The notes beneath the pieces were generated by a model that saw only the letters and a program-made list of their open reading frames with translations, ran no database searches and was not told the origin of the DNA. 64,000 nucleotides of DNA from Anaerolineales bacterium (GTDB taxonomy: Bacteria > Chloroflexota > Anaerolineae > Anaerolineales > UBA4823). This document shows, piece after piece, positions 11,757-18,416 of this stretch (within the stretch, counting starts at the first letter, position 1; each line of letters starts with the position of its first letter). A program made the translations under genes and the position numbers. The stretch lies in NCBI GenBank assembly GCA_025057645.1, contig JANXBJ010000001.1, positions 116,357-180,356 on the forward strand, written 5' to 3'.

Positions 11757-12032
11757 ATGAGCGAGCTAAAAATTCAACCTTTAGGTACACGCGTTTTGAT
11801 CAAGCCGCTTGAACAGGAGTCCAAAACCGCTTCTGGACTCTACATTCCTGAGACAGCTAAGGAGAAACCTCAGACCGGTATTGTCGTTGCTGTGGGAGAT
11901 GCAGAGGAGGTATGCCTAAAAGTGAACGATAAAGTCCTCTTTCCCAAGTATACCGGCACCGAATTTAAGATTGACGGGGAAGAGTACCTCCTCATGGAGT
12001 GCAGCGACGTCTTGGCTAAGTTTCTGAGTTAG
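11757..12032 (+). CDS. groES: Co-chaperonin GroES
   Basis: A 91-residue chaperonin-10 protein. It shows the family start (PLGTRVLIKP), the mobile loop with TASGLYIPE, and the GEEYLLMECSDVLA end. It caps GroEL for protein folding in the cytosol. CGGAGG precedes the ATG at 11757. No groEL follows: a hairpin terminator comes 40 bp after the stop, so GroEL must be encoded elsewhere. No CIRCE element was found upstream. Confidence 0.93.
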   Translation: MSELKIQPLGTRVLIKPLEQESKTASGLYIPETAKEKPQTGIVVAVGDAEEVCLKVNDKVLFPKYTGTEFKIDGEEYLLMECSDVLAKFLS

Positions 12033-12072
12033 ACTTTCGCCCGCCTGTTCTCTATAACCGCCCTTTGCCATG

Positions 12073-12106
12073 GAACGGAGTGAGATCGTTCTCACTCCGT
12101 TCTTTC
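12073..12106 (+). terminator. Hairpin terminator after groES
   Basis: A perfect 13-bp stem (12073-12085 with 12090-12102) with a 4-nt loop is followed by a short TTT run. The T-run is weak for an intrinsic terminator, but the stem is strong and well placed. Confidence 0.6.
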
Positions 12107-12154
12107 GCTCTGACTGTTCGTGAACTCCGACTCTAATTTCGGACAAGGCTCTGA

Positions 12155-12160
12155 TATAAT
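12155..12160 (+). promoter_or_regulatory. -10 box TATAAT upstream of small ORF region
   Basis: A consensus TATAAT lies in the otherwise non-coding 12.1-12.6 kb interval. No good -35 was found. It would drive a transcript through the small membrane-protein ORF at 12260 and possibly the MFS gene at 12574. Confidence 0.4.
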
Positions 12161-12259
12161 TTGAGGCGCAGCATAAATTTTGGTCATTAATGTCTCTTAC
12201 TTGCAGAAATTGTTGCCAAATTGGCGGTCTGAGTTTCCGGGCGGAGGAGAGCAGGAGAA

Positions 12260-12379
12260 ATGAAAGCGTTGATTGTCCTTGCCTTGATGAATTTTCTCCT
12301 CTTTTTGGCTTATCTTTTTCTTTACGTATGGCATTCGCTGCGACGCGTCCTCTCTCGCTTCCGCAGCGTATTTGGCTAG
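12260..12379 (+). CDS. Candidate small membrane protein (39 aa)
   Basis: The reading frame encodes one hydrophobic helix of about 23 residues followed by a strongly basic tail (HSLRRVLSRFRSVFG). This is the usual look of a bacterial small membrane protein. ATG 12260 is preceded by purine-rich GGAGGAGAGCAGGAGAA. A longer frame (12190-12504) overlaps it in another phase and also ends in a hydrophobic stretch, so the choice is uncertain. The TATAAT at 12155 supports transcription of this region. Confidence 0.35.
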   Translation: MKALIVLALMNFLLFLAYLFLYVWHSLRRVLSRFRSVFG

Positions 12380-12573
12380 CTATCGGTGAAAGCTACCTTT
12401 GCATCCTTCGCAAGTCTCAAGCGTTCTCGGCTAGGGGCTTCGTAGGCATTTTAGCACTTGCGCTTGCACTACTTTGCGCTTGTGTCTACAAAGCTTTTGC
12501 TTAAAGGGGATGTCTGAGCTTTGGAGTGGTGAGAGAGAATCCGGAATCTCGATCCGCAAATTAGGAGTTACGC

Positions 12574-13752
12574 ATGGAAACACAACGCCGCACCGCCTTC
12601 TATTTGATCCTGATGATGGGGTTGGTCAGCGCCTTCGGTGATATTGTTTACGAATCGGCGCGCAGCATCAGTGGCCCTTATCTCGCTTTTTTGGGGGCTA
12701 GTGCCATGGTAATAGGGGCGGTGGCGGGGTTGGGGGAGTTTTTGGGATATGGTTTGCGCTCGGTTTCTGGCTACCTTGCCGATCGCACCCGTGCGTATTG
12801 GATCGCTACGTTTATCGGCTATGGCTTGATCCTGTGTATCCCTTTCCTAGCCCTTGCGGGTAGTTGGCGGGTGGCGGCTTTGCTCTTTACTTTGGAGCGA
12901 ATTGGCAAAGCGATCCGCTCCCCAGCCAGAGATACAATCTTATCCCACGCAACCCATCGAACCGGGCGCGGCTGGGGATTTGCTATCCACGAATTTCTGG
13001 ATCAGATCGGGGCAATTCTAGGCCCCTTGGTCTTGTCGCTTGCCTTTCATGTAAGCGGTAACTACCGCAGCGGTTTTCATTGGCTTTGGTTGCCTTCGGT
13101 TTTAGTGATTGTGTTCTTAGCCCTTGCCCGTTGGAAGGTGCCAAACCCAGAGACTCTTGAAGCGGGAGCGCTGGATAATTTCGTTTCTCCAACGCACACC
13201 TCCTTGCCGGCAACGTTTTGGCATTATGCGGTGTTCACTTTTCTAAGTGTCGCCGGTTTTCTCAGTTTTCCGCTGCTCTCTTTGTATTGGGTGAAAGAGG
13301 GCGTTGTCCAGCCGGCTTGGATTCCCTCGCTTTATGCCGTGGCTATGGGGGTGGATGCTGTGATTGCTTTGGGTGTGGGGAAGCTCTATGACCGTTTTGG
13401 ACTGAATACTTTGTTTGCTGTACCTTTGTTCACTCTTCTCGTTCCGATCAGCGGCTTTTCAACCTCGCCAATTTTGATCGGTGTTAGTATCTTGCTATGG
13501 GGGACGGTGATGTCCATCCATGAGACAACCATGCGCGCAGCCGTGGCCGATATTGCGCAGACACCCAAGCGAGCGACCGGCTATGGCATCTTTAACACGA
13601 TTTATGGGGCTGGATGGTTCGTGGGAGGAAGCCTGCTTGGTTGGCTATATCAATCTGCAATGTCACTTTTGCTATGGGCTGTTTTGATTCTGGAAGTGTT
13701 TGCCGCTGCCGTGTTTTGGGTTTTGATTCGGTGTAGAGGTGCCTTAAGCTAG
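12574..13752 (+). CDS. MFS transporter
   Basis: A 392-residue polytopic protein with about 12 hydrophobic helices. The cytoplasmic loop between helices 2 and 3 carries the MFS-type GYLADRTR motif, and a RIGKAIRSPARD segment follows helix 4, as in drug-efflux-like MFS carriers. TAGGAG precedes the ATG at 12574. It is separate from its neighbours: a methyltransferase lies 170 bp downstream. The substrate cannot be inferred. Confidence 0.82.
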   Translation: METQRRTAFYLILMMGLVSAFGDIVYESARSISGPYLAFLGASAMVIGAVAGLGEFLGYGLRSVSGYLADRTRAYWIATFIGYGLILCIPFLALAGSWRVAALLFTLERIGKAIRSPARDTILSHATHRTGRGWGFAIHEFLDQIGAILGPLVLSLAFHVSGNYRSGFHWLWLPSVLVIVFLALARWKVPNPETLEAGALDNFVSPTHTSLPATFWHYAVFTFLSVAGFLSFPLLSLYWVKEGVVQPAWIPSLYAVAMGVDAVIALGVGKLYDRFGLNTLFAVPLFTLLVPISGFSTSPILIGVSILLWGTVMSIHETTMRAAVADIAQTPKRATGYGIFNTIYGAGWFVGGSLLGWLYQSAMSLLLWAVLILEVFAAAVFWVLIRCRGALS

Positions 13753-13768
13753 AAATGTGCGTCTAGAT

Positions 13769-13843
13769 CGTTCGGACGGCGGATATCCCCGTTCACCGTG
13801 TCCGACCTTTGCGCGGGGGCGGACCTTTCTGTCCGCTAATCTG
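13769..13843 (+). other. Two small hairpins after the MFS gene
   Basis: Inverted repeats TCGGAC...GTCCGA (about 13771-13803) and GCGGAC-ctttct-GTCCGC (about 13820-13837) follow the MFS stop. Neither has a clear T-run, so a terminator role is only possible. Confidence 0.3.
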
Positions 13844-13922
13844 TGCAAGCGAGTACACCTGCGATCCGGAGAGATTTTCGCAAGGTTGACCCCGAATTTG
13901 AACAATTTCTTAGAAGTTCGCT

Positions 13923-14696
13923 ATGTATGATGCTCTAAGTCAGGATTATGACCGTTTTGTCAATTGGCAAGAGCGCTTAGCCTACGAGTTGCCTTTTCTG
14001 GAGAAGATTTTGGATTCCATCCCAATTCCAGAAGGCAAGAAGCTGCGCATTCTGGATACTGCGTGCGGCACCGGAATGCATGCCATTGCTCTTGCTCGAA
14101 GAGGATATGCAGTCGTTGGAAGCGATCTTAGCCCTAAGATGATTGCTCAAGCGAAACAGAATGCCGAACACGCAGGTGTTCAGGTTCGTTTTGAAACCGT
14201 TGGTTTTGGGGAACAGGCCACTCTCTTTGGCGAGCAGAGCTTTGACGCAGTTTTATGTTTGGGCAACTCTTTACCACACTTGTTGACGGAAGAGGATGTT
14301 GTTAGGGCTCTGACTGATTTCTATCACCTCCTGCGTCCTTCTGGCATTGTGGTGATCCAAAACCGCAATTTCGATCAAATCCTAGAGACCCGGCAGAGGG
14401 AAATGGAGCCGCGCTCTGTTCGGGAGGAAGATCGAGAATGGATTTTTGTCCGCTTCTATGATTTCCTCGAGAACGGACTCATCCAATTCAATTTTCTCAC
14501 CTTATTTCGCCGGGGGGAGGAAGCCTGGAGGCAAAATTGGCAAAGTTCGCTGCTAAAGCCATTATTGGCTTATGAATTAAGCTATTGGCTGAACCGGGTG
14601 GGGTTTTGCAAAATTTGCTTGTTTGGGAATTTAGTTGGTGAGGCCTTTGATCCCGCTTGCAGCCCCAATTTGGTGGTTCTGGCATCGAAGGACTAG
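13923..14696 (+). CDS. Class I SAM-dependent methyltransferase
   Basis: A 257-residue protein with a Rossmann methyltransferase core. SAM motif I is LDTACGTGMH near residue 42, followed by the acidic motif II VVGSDLS and a later motif LCLGNSLPHL. The N-terminus (YDALSQDYDRF) and the overall pattern fit small-molecule methyltransferases of the Methyltransf_25/11 kind. The acceptor is unknown. A phosphofructokinase pseudogene converges on its 3' end. Confidence 0.82.
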   Translation: MYDALSQDYDRFVNWQERLAYELPFLEKILDSIPIPEGKKLRILDTACGTGMHAIALARRGYAVVGSDLSPKMIAQAKQNAEHAGVQVRFETVGFGEQATLFGEQSFDAVLCLGNSLPHLLTEEDVVRALTDFYHLLRPSGIVVIQNRNFDQILETRQREMEPRSVREEDREWIFVRFYDFLENGLIQFNFLTLFRRGEEAWRQNWQSSLLKPLLAYELSYWLNRVGFCKICLFGNLVGEAFDPACSPNLVVLASKD

Positions 14697-14990
14697 CCTT
14701 CTAAAATGCGCCCGTGCGAGGCAACCGTAATGTGTAAACGGTCGAGGCATTCGGTGGCAAAGGCGACAGCAGTGTCGAAGCCAGTGGTGTTTTTGGTAAT
14801 GCCGCGCACATTGTTGCGGGTGAGGGGAGAAAACCTCCATCAGGGTATTGATCGGGGAACGTAATCCCATTGTAGCCGTTGCGAATATTGACCACCTCTA
14901 AACCGCGGTTGAGAGCTGAAGCTGTCGCTACCTCGATGACTGCACCTAATCCCAGTGCGTCTCCGCCGCTGGTGGAGATGTCAATTTTTT
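14693..14990 (-). pseudogene. pfkA: Remnant of 6-phosphofructokinase
   Basis: Reading the minus strand, one frame gives KIDISTSGGDALGL followed by GLEVVNIRNGYNGI, which matches the PfkA start (TSGGDAPGMN...GLEVYGI..GY.GL). A second frame further on gives GFDTAVAFATECLDRLH and ASHGR, matching the PfkA segment GFDTAV...AIDRL...SHGR. About 100 residues between the two blocks are missing, the frames differ, and the frame stops shortly after. This is therefore a deleted and frameshifted relic. A further minus-strand open stretch to 15158 is out of frame with it and unidentified. The cell needs another PFK or a bypass elsewhere. Confidence 0.75.
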
Positions 14991-15217
14991 GATAGGGTGG
15001 TTGTCGTGCATGAGTTCTTGTCGGATAATTTTTCCGGTTAATTCTGTGTATCGCAGCTCATCTGTGTCGTTTATAAGGGCGATACCGGTTGCGCTGCGTA
15101 GCTGCATAGAGAAGGTTGGCGTCGTAGTTTCGAAGGCAAGATCAACCTTGCGCCACACCGTTTAGAATAAGATCGCAGCAAGTCATAGCTTGGCAAGGAC
15201 TTGCTGCGGTTCTCAGG

Positions 15218-15307
15218 CGGGGAGGACAGGATTCGAACCTGCGGCCGAGGTTTTCCCCCGGCAACCGCTTAGCAGGCGGCCCCATTCGACCACTCTGGCA
15301 CCTCCCC
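15218..15307 (-). tRNA. tRNA-Ser (GCT)
   Basis: A 90-nt class II tRNA with acceptor GGGGAGG paired to CCTCCCC, discriminator G and a long variable arm. The T-loop is GTTCGAATC and the anticodon loop CTGCTAA gives GCT. CCA is not encoded. Confidence 0.95.
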
Positions 15308-15367
15308 GTGTAGGTTAGGAAAGAGCAGGTTACACCATTTTTCGCAGTGGACTGCCACCAGTGCAGG

Positions 15368-15452
15368 CGGAGGGAGAGGGATTCGAACCCACGATGGATT
15401 GCTCCATACCTGTTTTCAAGACAGGCGCCTTAAACCACTCGGCCATCCCTCC
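15368..15452 (-). tRNA. tRNA-Ser (TGA)
   Basis: An 85-nt class II tRNA with acceptor GGAGGGA/TCCCTCC, discriminator G and a long variable arm. Anticodon loop CTTGAAA gives TGA. CCA is not encoded. It lies 60 bp upstream of the tRNA-Ser(GCT) gene in transcription order; a TAAAAT box at 15471-15476 (minus) is a possible -10. Confidence 0.95.
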
Positions 15453-15487
15453 GCAGAATGGAGCTTGTTTATTTTACCATAAATCGC

Positions 15488-15581
15488 TGGCTTCGAAGGG
15501 AAGAAGCACAAAATTGGTCGCCGCAAGTGAAAAATTGTGTTATGCTCGTTTCAAGCGGCTCTCCCTTGTCGAAGCCAGTGG
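15488..15581. repeat. Imperfect inverted repeat enclosing nested stems
   Basis: TGGCTTCGAAGGGA (15488-15501) is mirrored by TCCCTTGTCGAAGCCA (15566-15581) with a 2-nt insertion. Inside, GCCGC/GCGGC and CACAA/TTGTG can also pair. This 270-bp gap between the tRNA and the next gene otherwise shows nothing recognisable. Confidence 0.4.
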
Positions 15582-15725
15582 GTTAAACCACGTCGTCAAA
15601 CGCCGTCTCCGTTTTACGCCGGTTATGGGCAGAAACGTTCGTTTACCCAACTGCGCATTGCTCTTGTTGTGCGCAACGATGGTGAAAGGAGAGTCTCTCT
15701 AAGACCCCTCGTGGAGGGAAGGAAG

Positions 15726-16175
15726 ATGACTTGGATTCACTTCAGCGGTGAGAGAGATTTTTTGGATGTATTCCTCGCTTGTGAACGTCAAAAGCTGCTT
15801 CGGCTCGGCGATGCTCATTTGATTTTGCTACAAGCTCATCCTTTTCCCTGTACCCAGTGTTCCTCCTTTCTTTCTCACCTAATAGATTGTTTAGAGGCAG
15901 CCGGTGATATTAGAGCGAGGGTGCTTGTTGTAAGCGCGGGCTTTGAGCGACTAACTCCGCAAGGCGGAAACGCCGTGCTCTCCCTTCCTGAACAGCTCCT
16001 CCCGGTTGAGCAGGTGCGGGCGAGCTTGGGGAATTTTTTCTCTCAGACAAGTGTTCTTCTGTTCGATCCGTATGGTTCGCTTTGGTTTGCTTGGAGTGGA
16101 GAAGAGTTAGCCGTGGATCGGGTGCAAGAGGTTCTCAGATGGTTGACTTACTTAGACATTCAGTGCCCTGAGTGA
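15726..16175 (+). CDS. Thioredoxin-like redox protein
   Basis: A 149-residue protein from ATG 15726, preceded by GGAGGGAAGGAAG. A hydrophobic strand leads into CTQC (CxxC) at about residue 38, and the C-terminal part contains VLLFDPYGSLWFAW and ends with IQCPE. This is the layout of thioredoxin/peroxiredoxin-like proteins seen in Anaerolineae. No signal peptide is present, so it is cytosolic. It precedes the FHA genes but is separated by 107 bp and a -10 box. Confidence 0.55.
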   Translation: MTWIHFSGERDFLDVFLACERQKLLRLGDAHLILLQAHPFPCTQCSSFLSHLIDCLEAAGDIRARVLVVSAGFERLTPQGGNAVLSLPEQLLPVEQVRASLGNFFSQTSVLLFDPYGSLWFAWSGEELAVDRVQEVLRWLTYLDIQCPE

Positions 16176-16267
16176 GGGGCACCCGAATGGCCCGGTGGGT
16201 CGTAAGTTCGCCAGTCTGAGCTGGTCTCCTCTCATCTTGCACTAAAATAACGGGCAAGGCACCGTGG

Positions 16268-16273
16268 TAAGAT
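16268..16273 (+). promoter_or_regulatory. Extended -10 (TGGTAAGAT) before the first FHA gene
   Basis: TAAGAT ends 9 nt before ATG 16283 and carries a TGn extension. No Shine-Dalgarno sequence is visible, so the transcript is probably leaderless or nearly so. Confidence 0.4.
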
Positions 16274-16282
16274 CAGATACAA

Positions 16283-17062
16283 ATGGGCGCAAAGGATTCC
16301 CTCAAAGATAAAGTACTTAAGCTGGAATACCACCTCAAGGCTTTTATCGAGAGCCTGTCGACAAGTCACTTTATGGCGTCGCCGCTCGACCCTCGAGAGA
16401 TGGCCGCCCAACTGCGTCAAGTGTTGCAGGAAAACTGCCAAGTCCTAGAAGACGGCCGCGTTCTGGCTCCTAACTATTTCTTGCTGGCTGCCTCTCCGCT
16501 CTTTGCCGATAAGTTGAGGAAGGAGAAACAAATGCTGGCGGAACTAGAGGCCGAGCTGGAACGCCTCGCCTTGGAAGCGGGTTTGTCTTTTGCCAGTCCG
16601 CCGGTGATTCATGTGGTGGACGATGAGGAACTGCCTTATCATCAGGTCAGCGTTAGTGGCCACTTTTCTCAGGAGGTGATTACCACACGTGGAATGGCCG
16701 AAGGAGAAGGGGAGAAGGAGAGCGAGGGCCAAATTCCTCAGAACGCTTTCTTGATTGTAGATGGGGTGAGGATTTTTCCGCTGGATAAACCGGTGGTGAA
16801 CATTGGTCGGCATCCGGATAACCATCTGGTCCTTGAGGATCCCAGAGTCTCGCGCCGACATGCGCAACTGCGCGCAGTGCGAGGGCAATATATTCTCTTT
16901 GACCTTGGTTCGAGAGGGGGGACGATGGTGAACAATCTGCGCGTTCGCCAGGCAATTCTTTCCTCGGGGGACGTAATTTCGTTGGCGGGTGTCCCTTTGG
17001 TCTACGGGGAGGACAGCCGCCCATTAGATAGCACGCAAACGCTCCTGCAGACTCCTCGATAA
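16283..17062 (+). CDS. FHA-domain protein with FhaA-type N-terminus
   Basis: A 259-residue cytosolic protein. Residues about 1-120 resemble the DUF3662/FhaA N-terminal domain (a coiled, charged segment including MASPLDPREMAAQLR). Residues about 155-250 form an FHA phosphothreonine-binding domain with GRHPDNHLVLED, VSRRHAQLR and GTMVNN. A Gly/Glu-rich linker joins them. It is followed by a membrane FHA protein, mtnP and the SEDS-PBP gene, which recalls the actinobacterial fhaA-fhaB-rodA-pbpA order. No kinase or phosphatase gene is present here. Confidence 0.82.
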   Translation: MGAKDSLKDKVLKLEYHLKAFIESLSTSHFMASPLDPREMAAQLRQVLQENCQVLEDGRVLAPNYFLLAASPLFADKLRKEKQMLAELEAELERLALEAGLSFASPPVIHVVDDEELPYHQVSVSGHFSQEVITTRGMAEGEGEKESEGQIPQNAFLIVDGVRIFPLDKPVVNIGRHPDNHLVLEDPRVSRRHAQLRAVRGQYILFDLGSRGGTMVNNLRVRQAILSSGDVISLAGVPLVYGEDSRPLDSTQTLLQTPR

Positions 17063-17079
17063 GCTCTGGCTCTAGGGAG

Positions 17080-17499
17080 ATGAGTGCGCTTCTTCTCTTG
17101 GCGGTTCGGGTTCTGATTGCCGTAGGCTTATATGCCTTTTTGGGTTGGGCTTTTTGGTCGTTGTATCAGGACCTTCTTGTCCACAGTCGTTCTCTTTCCC
17201 TAGAAGCTTTGCCCAAGCTCTTACTCAAGGTGCAAGGTGAGGCATTGCCGCGAGTATATCAACAGGTCGAGGTCCTTGTCGGCAGGGATATAGGATGTGA
17301 TCTTCGCCTAGCAGATAGCACGGTAAGCGGTTATCATGCGCGGATTGCCTACCGTCAGGGTCATTGGTGGCTAGAGGACTTGAATTCTACCAACGGAACG
17401 TTTCTTAATCGGACACGCCTGAGTGAGCCGGTGGTCTTGGCTATTGGAGATGAGATTCGCTGCGGTCAGACACAGATTTTTATCGAAAATCTTTCTTAG
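17080..17499 (+). CDS. Membrane-anchored FHA-domain protein (FhaB-like)
   Basis: A 139-residue protein with one N-terminal membrane helix (about 4-28) and a cytosolic FHA domain. The domain carries VGRDIGCDLRL, SGYHARI and the NSTNGTFLN signature. The size and layout match FhaB/FipA of actinobacteria. It starts 17 bp after the upstream FHA gene and is followed 14 bp later by mtnP. It probably recruits a Thr-phosphorylated partner to the cell-wall machinery; this is inference from the cluster. Confidence 0.82.
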   Translation: MSALLLLAVRVLIAVGLYAFLGWAFWSLYQDLLVHSRSLSLEALPKLLLKVQGEALPRVYQQVEVLVGRDIGCDLRLADSTVSGYHARIAYRQGHWWLEDLNSTNGTFLNRTRLSEPVVLAIGDEIRCGQTQIFIENLS

Positions 17500-17513
17500 A
17501 AATGGGAGGCTCT

Positions 17514-18380
17514 ATGGACGAGAGACCGATCTTAGCGATTATTGGGGGGTCGGGGATTTATCAAATGTCCGACTTGGAGAATGTGCAGGAAATCGATGTG
17601 ACCACTCCCTTTGGCAAACCCAGCGCACCGATTGTGTGTGGCACCATTGAGGGAAAACCGATTGCCTTTTTAGCTCGCCATGGCGAAGGGCATCGCTTCT
17701 CGCCGAGCGAAGTCAATTATCGCGCCAATATCTATGCCTTGAAAAGTTTGGGAGTGGAACGAGTTGTCAGCATCTCTGCGGTGGGGTCTTTGCGCGAGGA
17801 TTACGCACCGGGAGAATTAGTCGTCCCCGATGGGTTATTCGATTTCACCCGCAATCGCAAACGCACCTTCTTTGAGGGAAATTGCGTGGCGCATATCAGC
17901 GTTGCCGACCCGTTCTGCAATGCGCTTTCTGAACAATTGTTCCAAGCTGTTCAAGCCACTGGCGCTGCTGTCCACCGCGGTGGCACAATGATTACCATCG
18001 AAGGTCCTCGTTTTTCAACGCGCAGCGAGTCGAATGTCTTTCGTTCATGGGGCATGTCGATTATCGGTATGACTACCTCTCCCGAAGCTTTTTTGGCACG
18101 GGAAGCAGAGATGTGCTATGCTGTGATGGCGCATGTCACCGACTACGATGTGTGGCACATCAGCGAAACGCCGGTGACAGTTGAGCAAGTAATACAGGTC
18201 TTAAATCGCAACACGGCAATCGCCCAACAAGCTGTGCGCAATTTGCTGAGAAACCTGAAAACTGAACGAACTTGCACTTGCGGCTTGGCACTGGCAAATG
18301 CCTTCATTACTCGCAAAGACGTCATACCCCCGGAAACTCGCCAGCGGTTGAGTTTACTGATCGATAAATACTTCGAGTAG
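17514..18380 (+). CDS. mtnP: S-methyl-5'-thioadenosine phosphorylase
   Basis: It splits methylthioadenosine to adenine and methylthioribose-1-phosphate in methionine salvage. The 288-residue protein shows the purine-phosphorylase start IIGGSGIYQM, RHGEGHRFSP, and EGPRFSTRSES with GMSIIGMT. The late VTDYDVWH segment marks it as MTAP type. ATG 17514 is preferred over 17502 because GGGAGG lies between them. It interrupts the FHA-SEDS cluster and has no mtn neighbours, so its place may be incidental. Confidence 0.9.
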   Translation: MDERPILAIIGGSGIYQMSDLENVQEIDVTTPFGKPSAPIVCGTIEGKPIAFLARHGEGHRFSPSEVNYRANIYALKSLGVERVVSISAVGSLREDYAPGELVVPDGLFDFTRNRKRTFFEGNCVAHISVADPFCNALSEQLFQAVQATGAAVHRGGTMITIEGPRFSTRSESNVFRSWGMSIIGMTTSPEAFLAREAEMCYAVMAHVTDYDVWHISETPVTVEQVIQVLNRNTAIAQQAVRNLLRNLKTERTCTCGLALANAFITRKDVIPPETRQRLSLLIDKYFE

Positions 18381-18416
18381 AACAATTGACTCGAGTCGTC
18401 CTACTTCGCGTAAGCG

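Noticed and set aside
12190..12504. 104-residue frame with hydrophobic C-terminus
   Set aside because: No Shine-Dalgarno site and no recognisable domain; the overlapping 39-residue frame looks more protein-like, though neither is certain.
14946..15158. 70-residue minus-strand frame upstream of the pfkA relic
   Set aside because: Out of frame with the PFK text and matches nothing I know; left as unidentified sequence rather than called a gene.
15361..15702. Plus-strand open frame starting EGEGFEPT
   Set aside because: It reads across the complement of tRNA-Ser(TGA) and has no ribosome site or family match.
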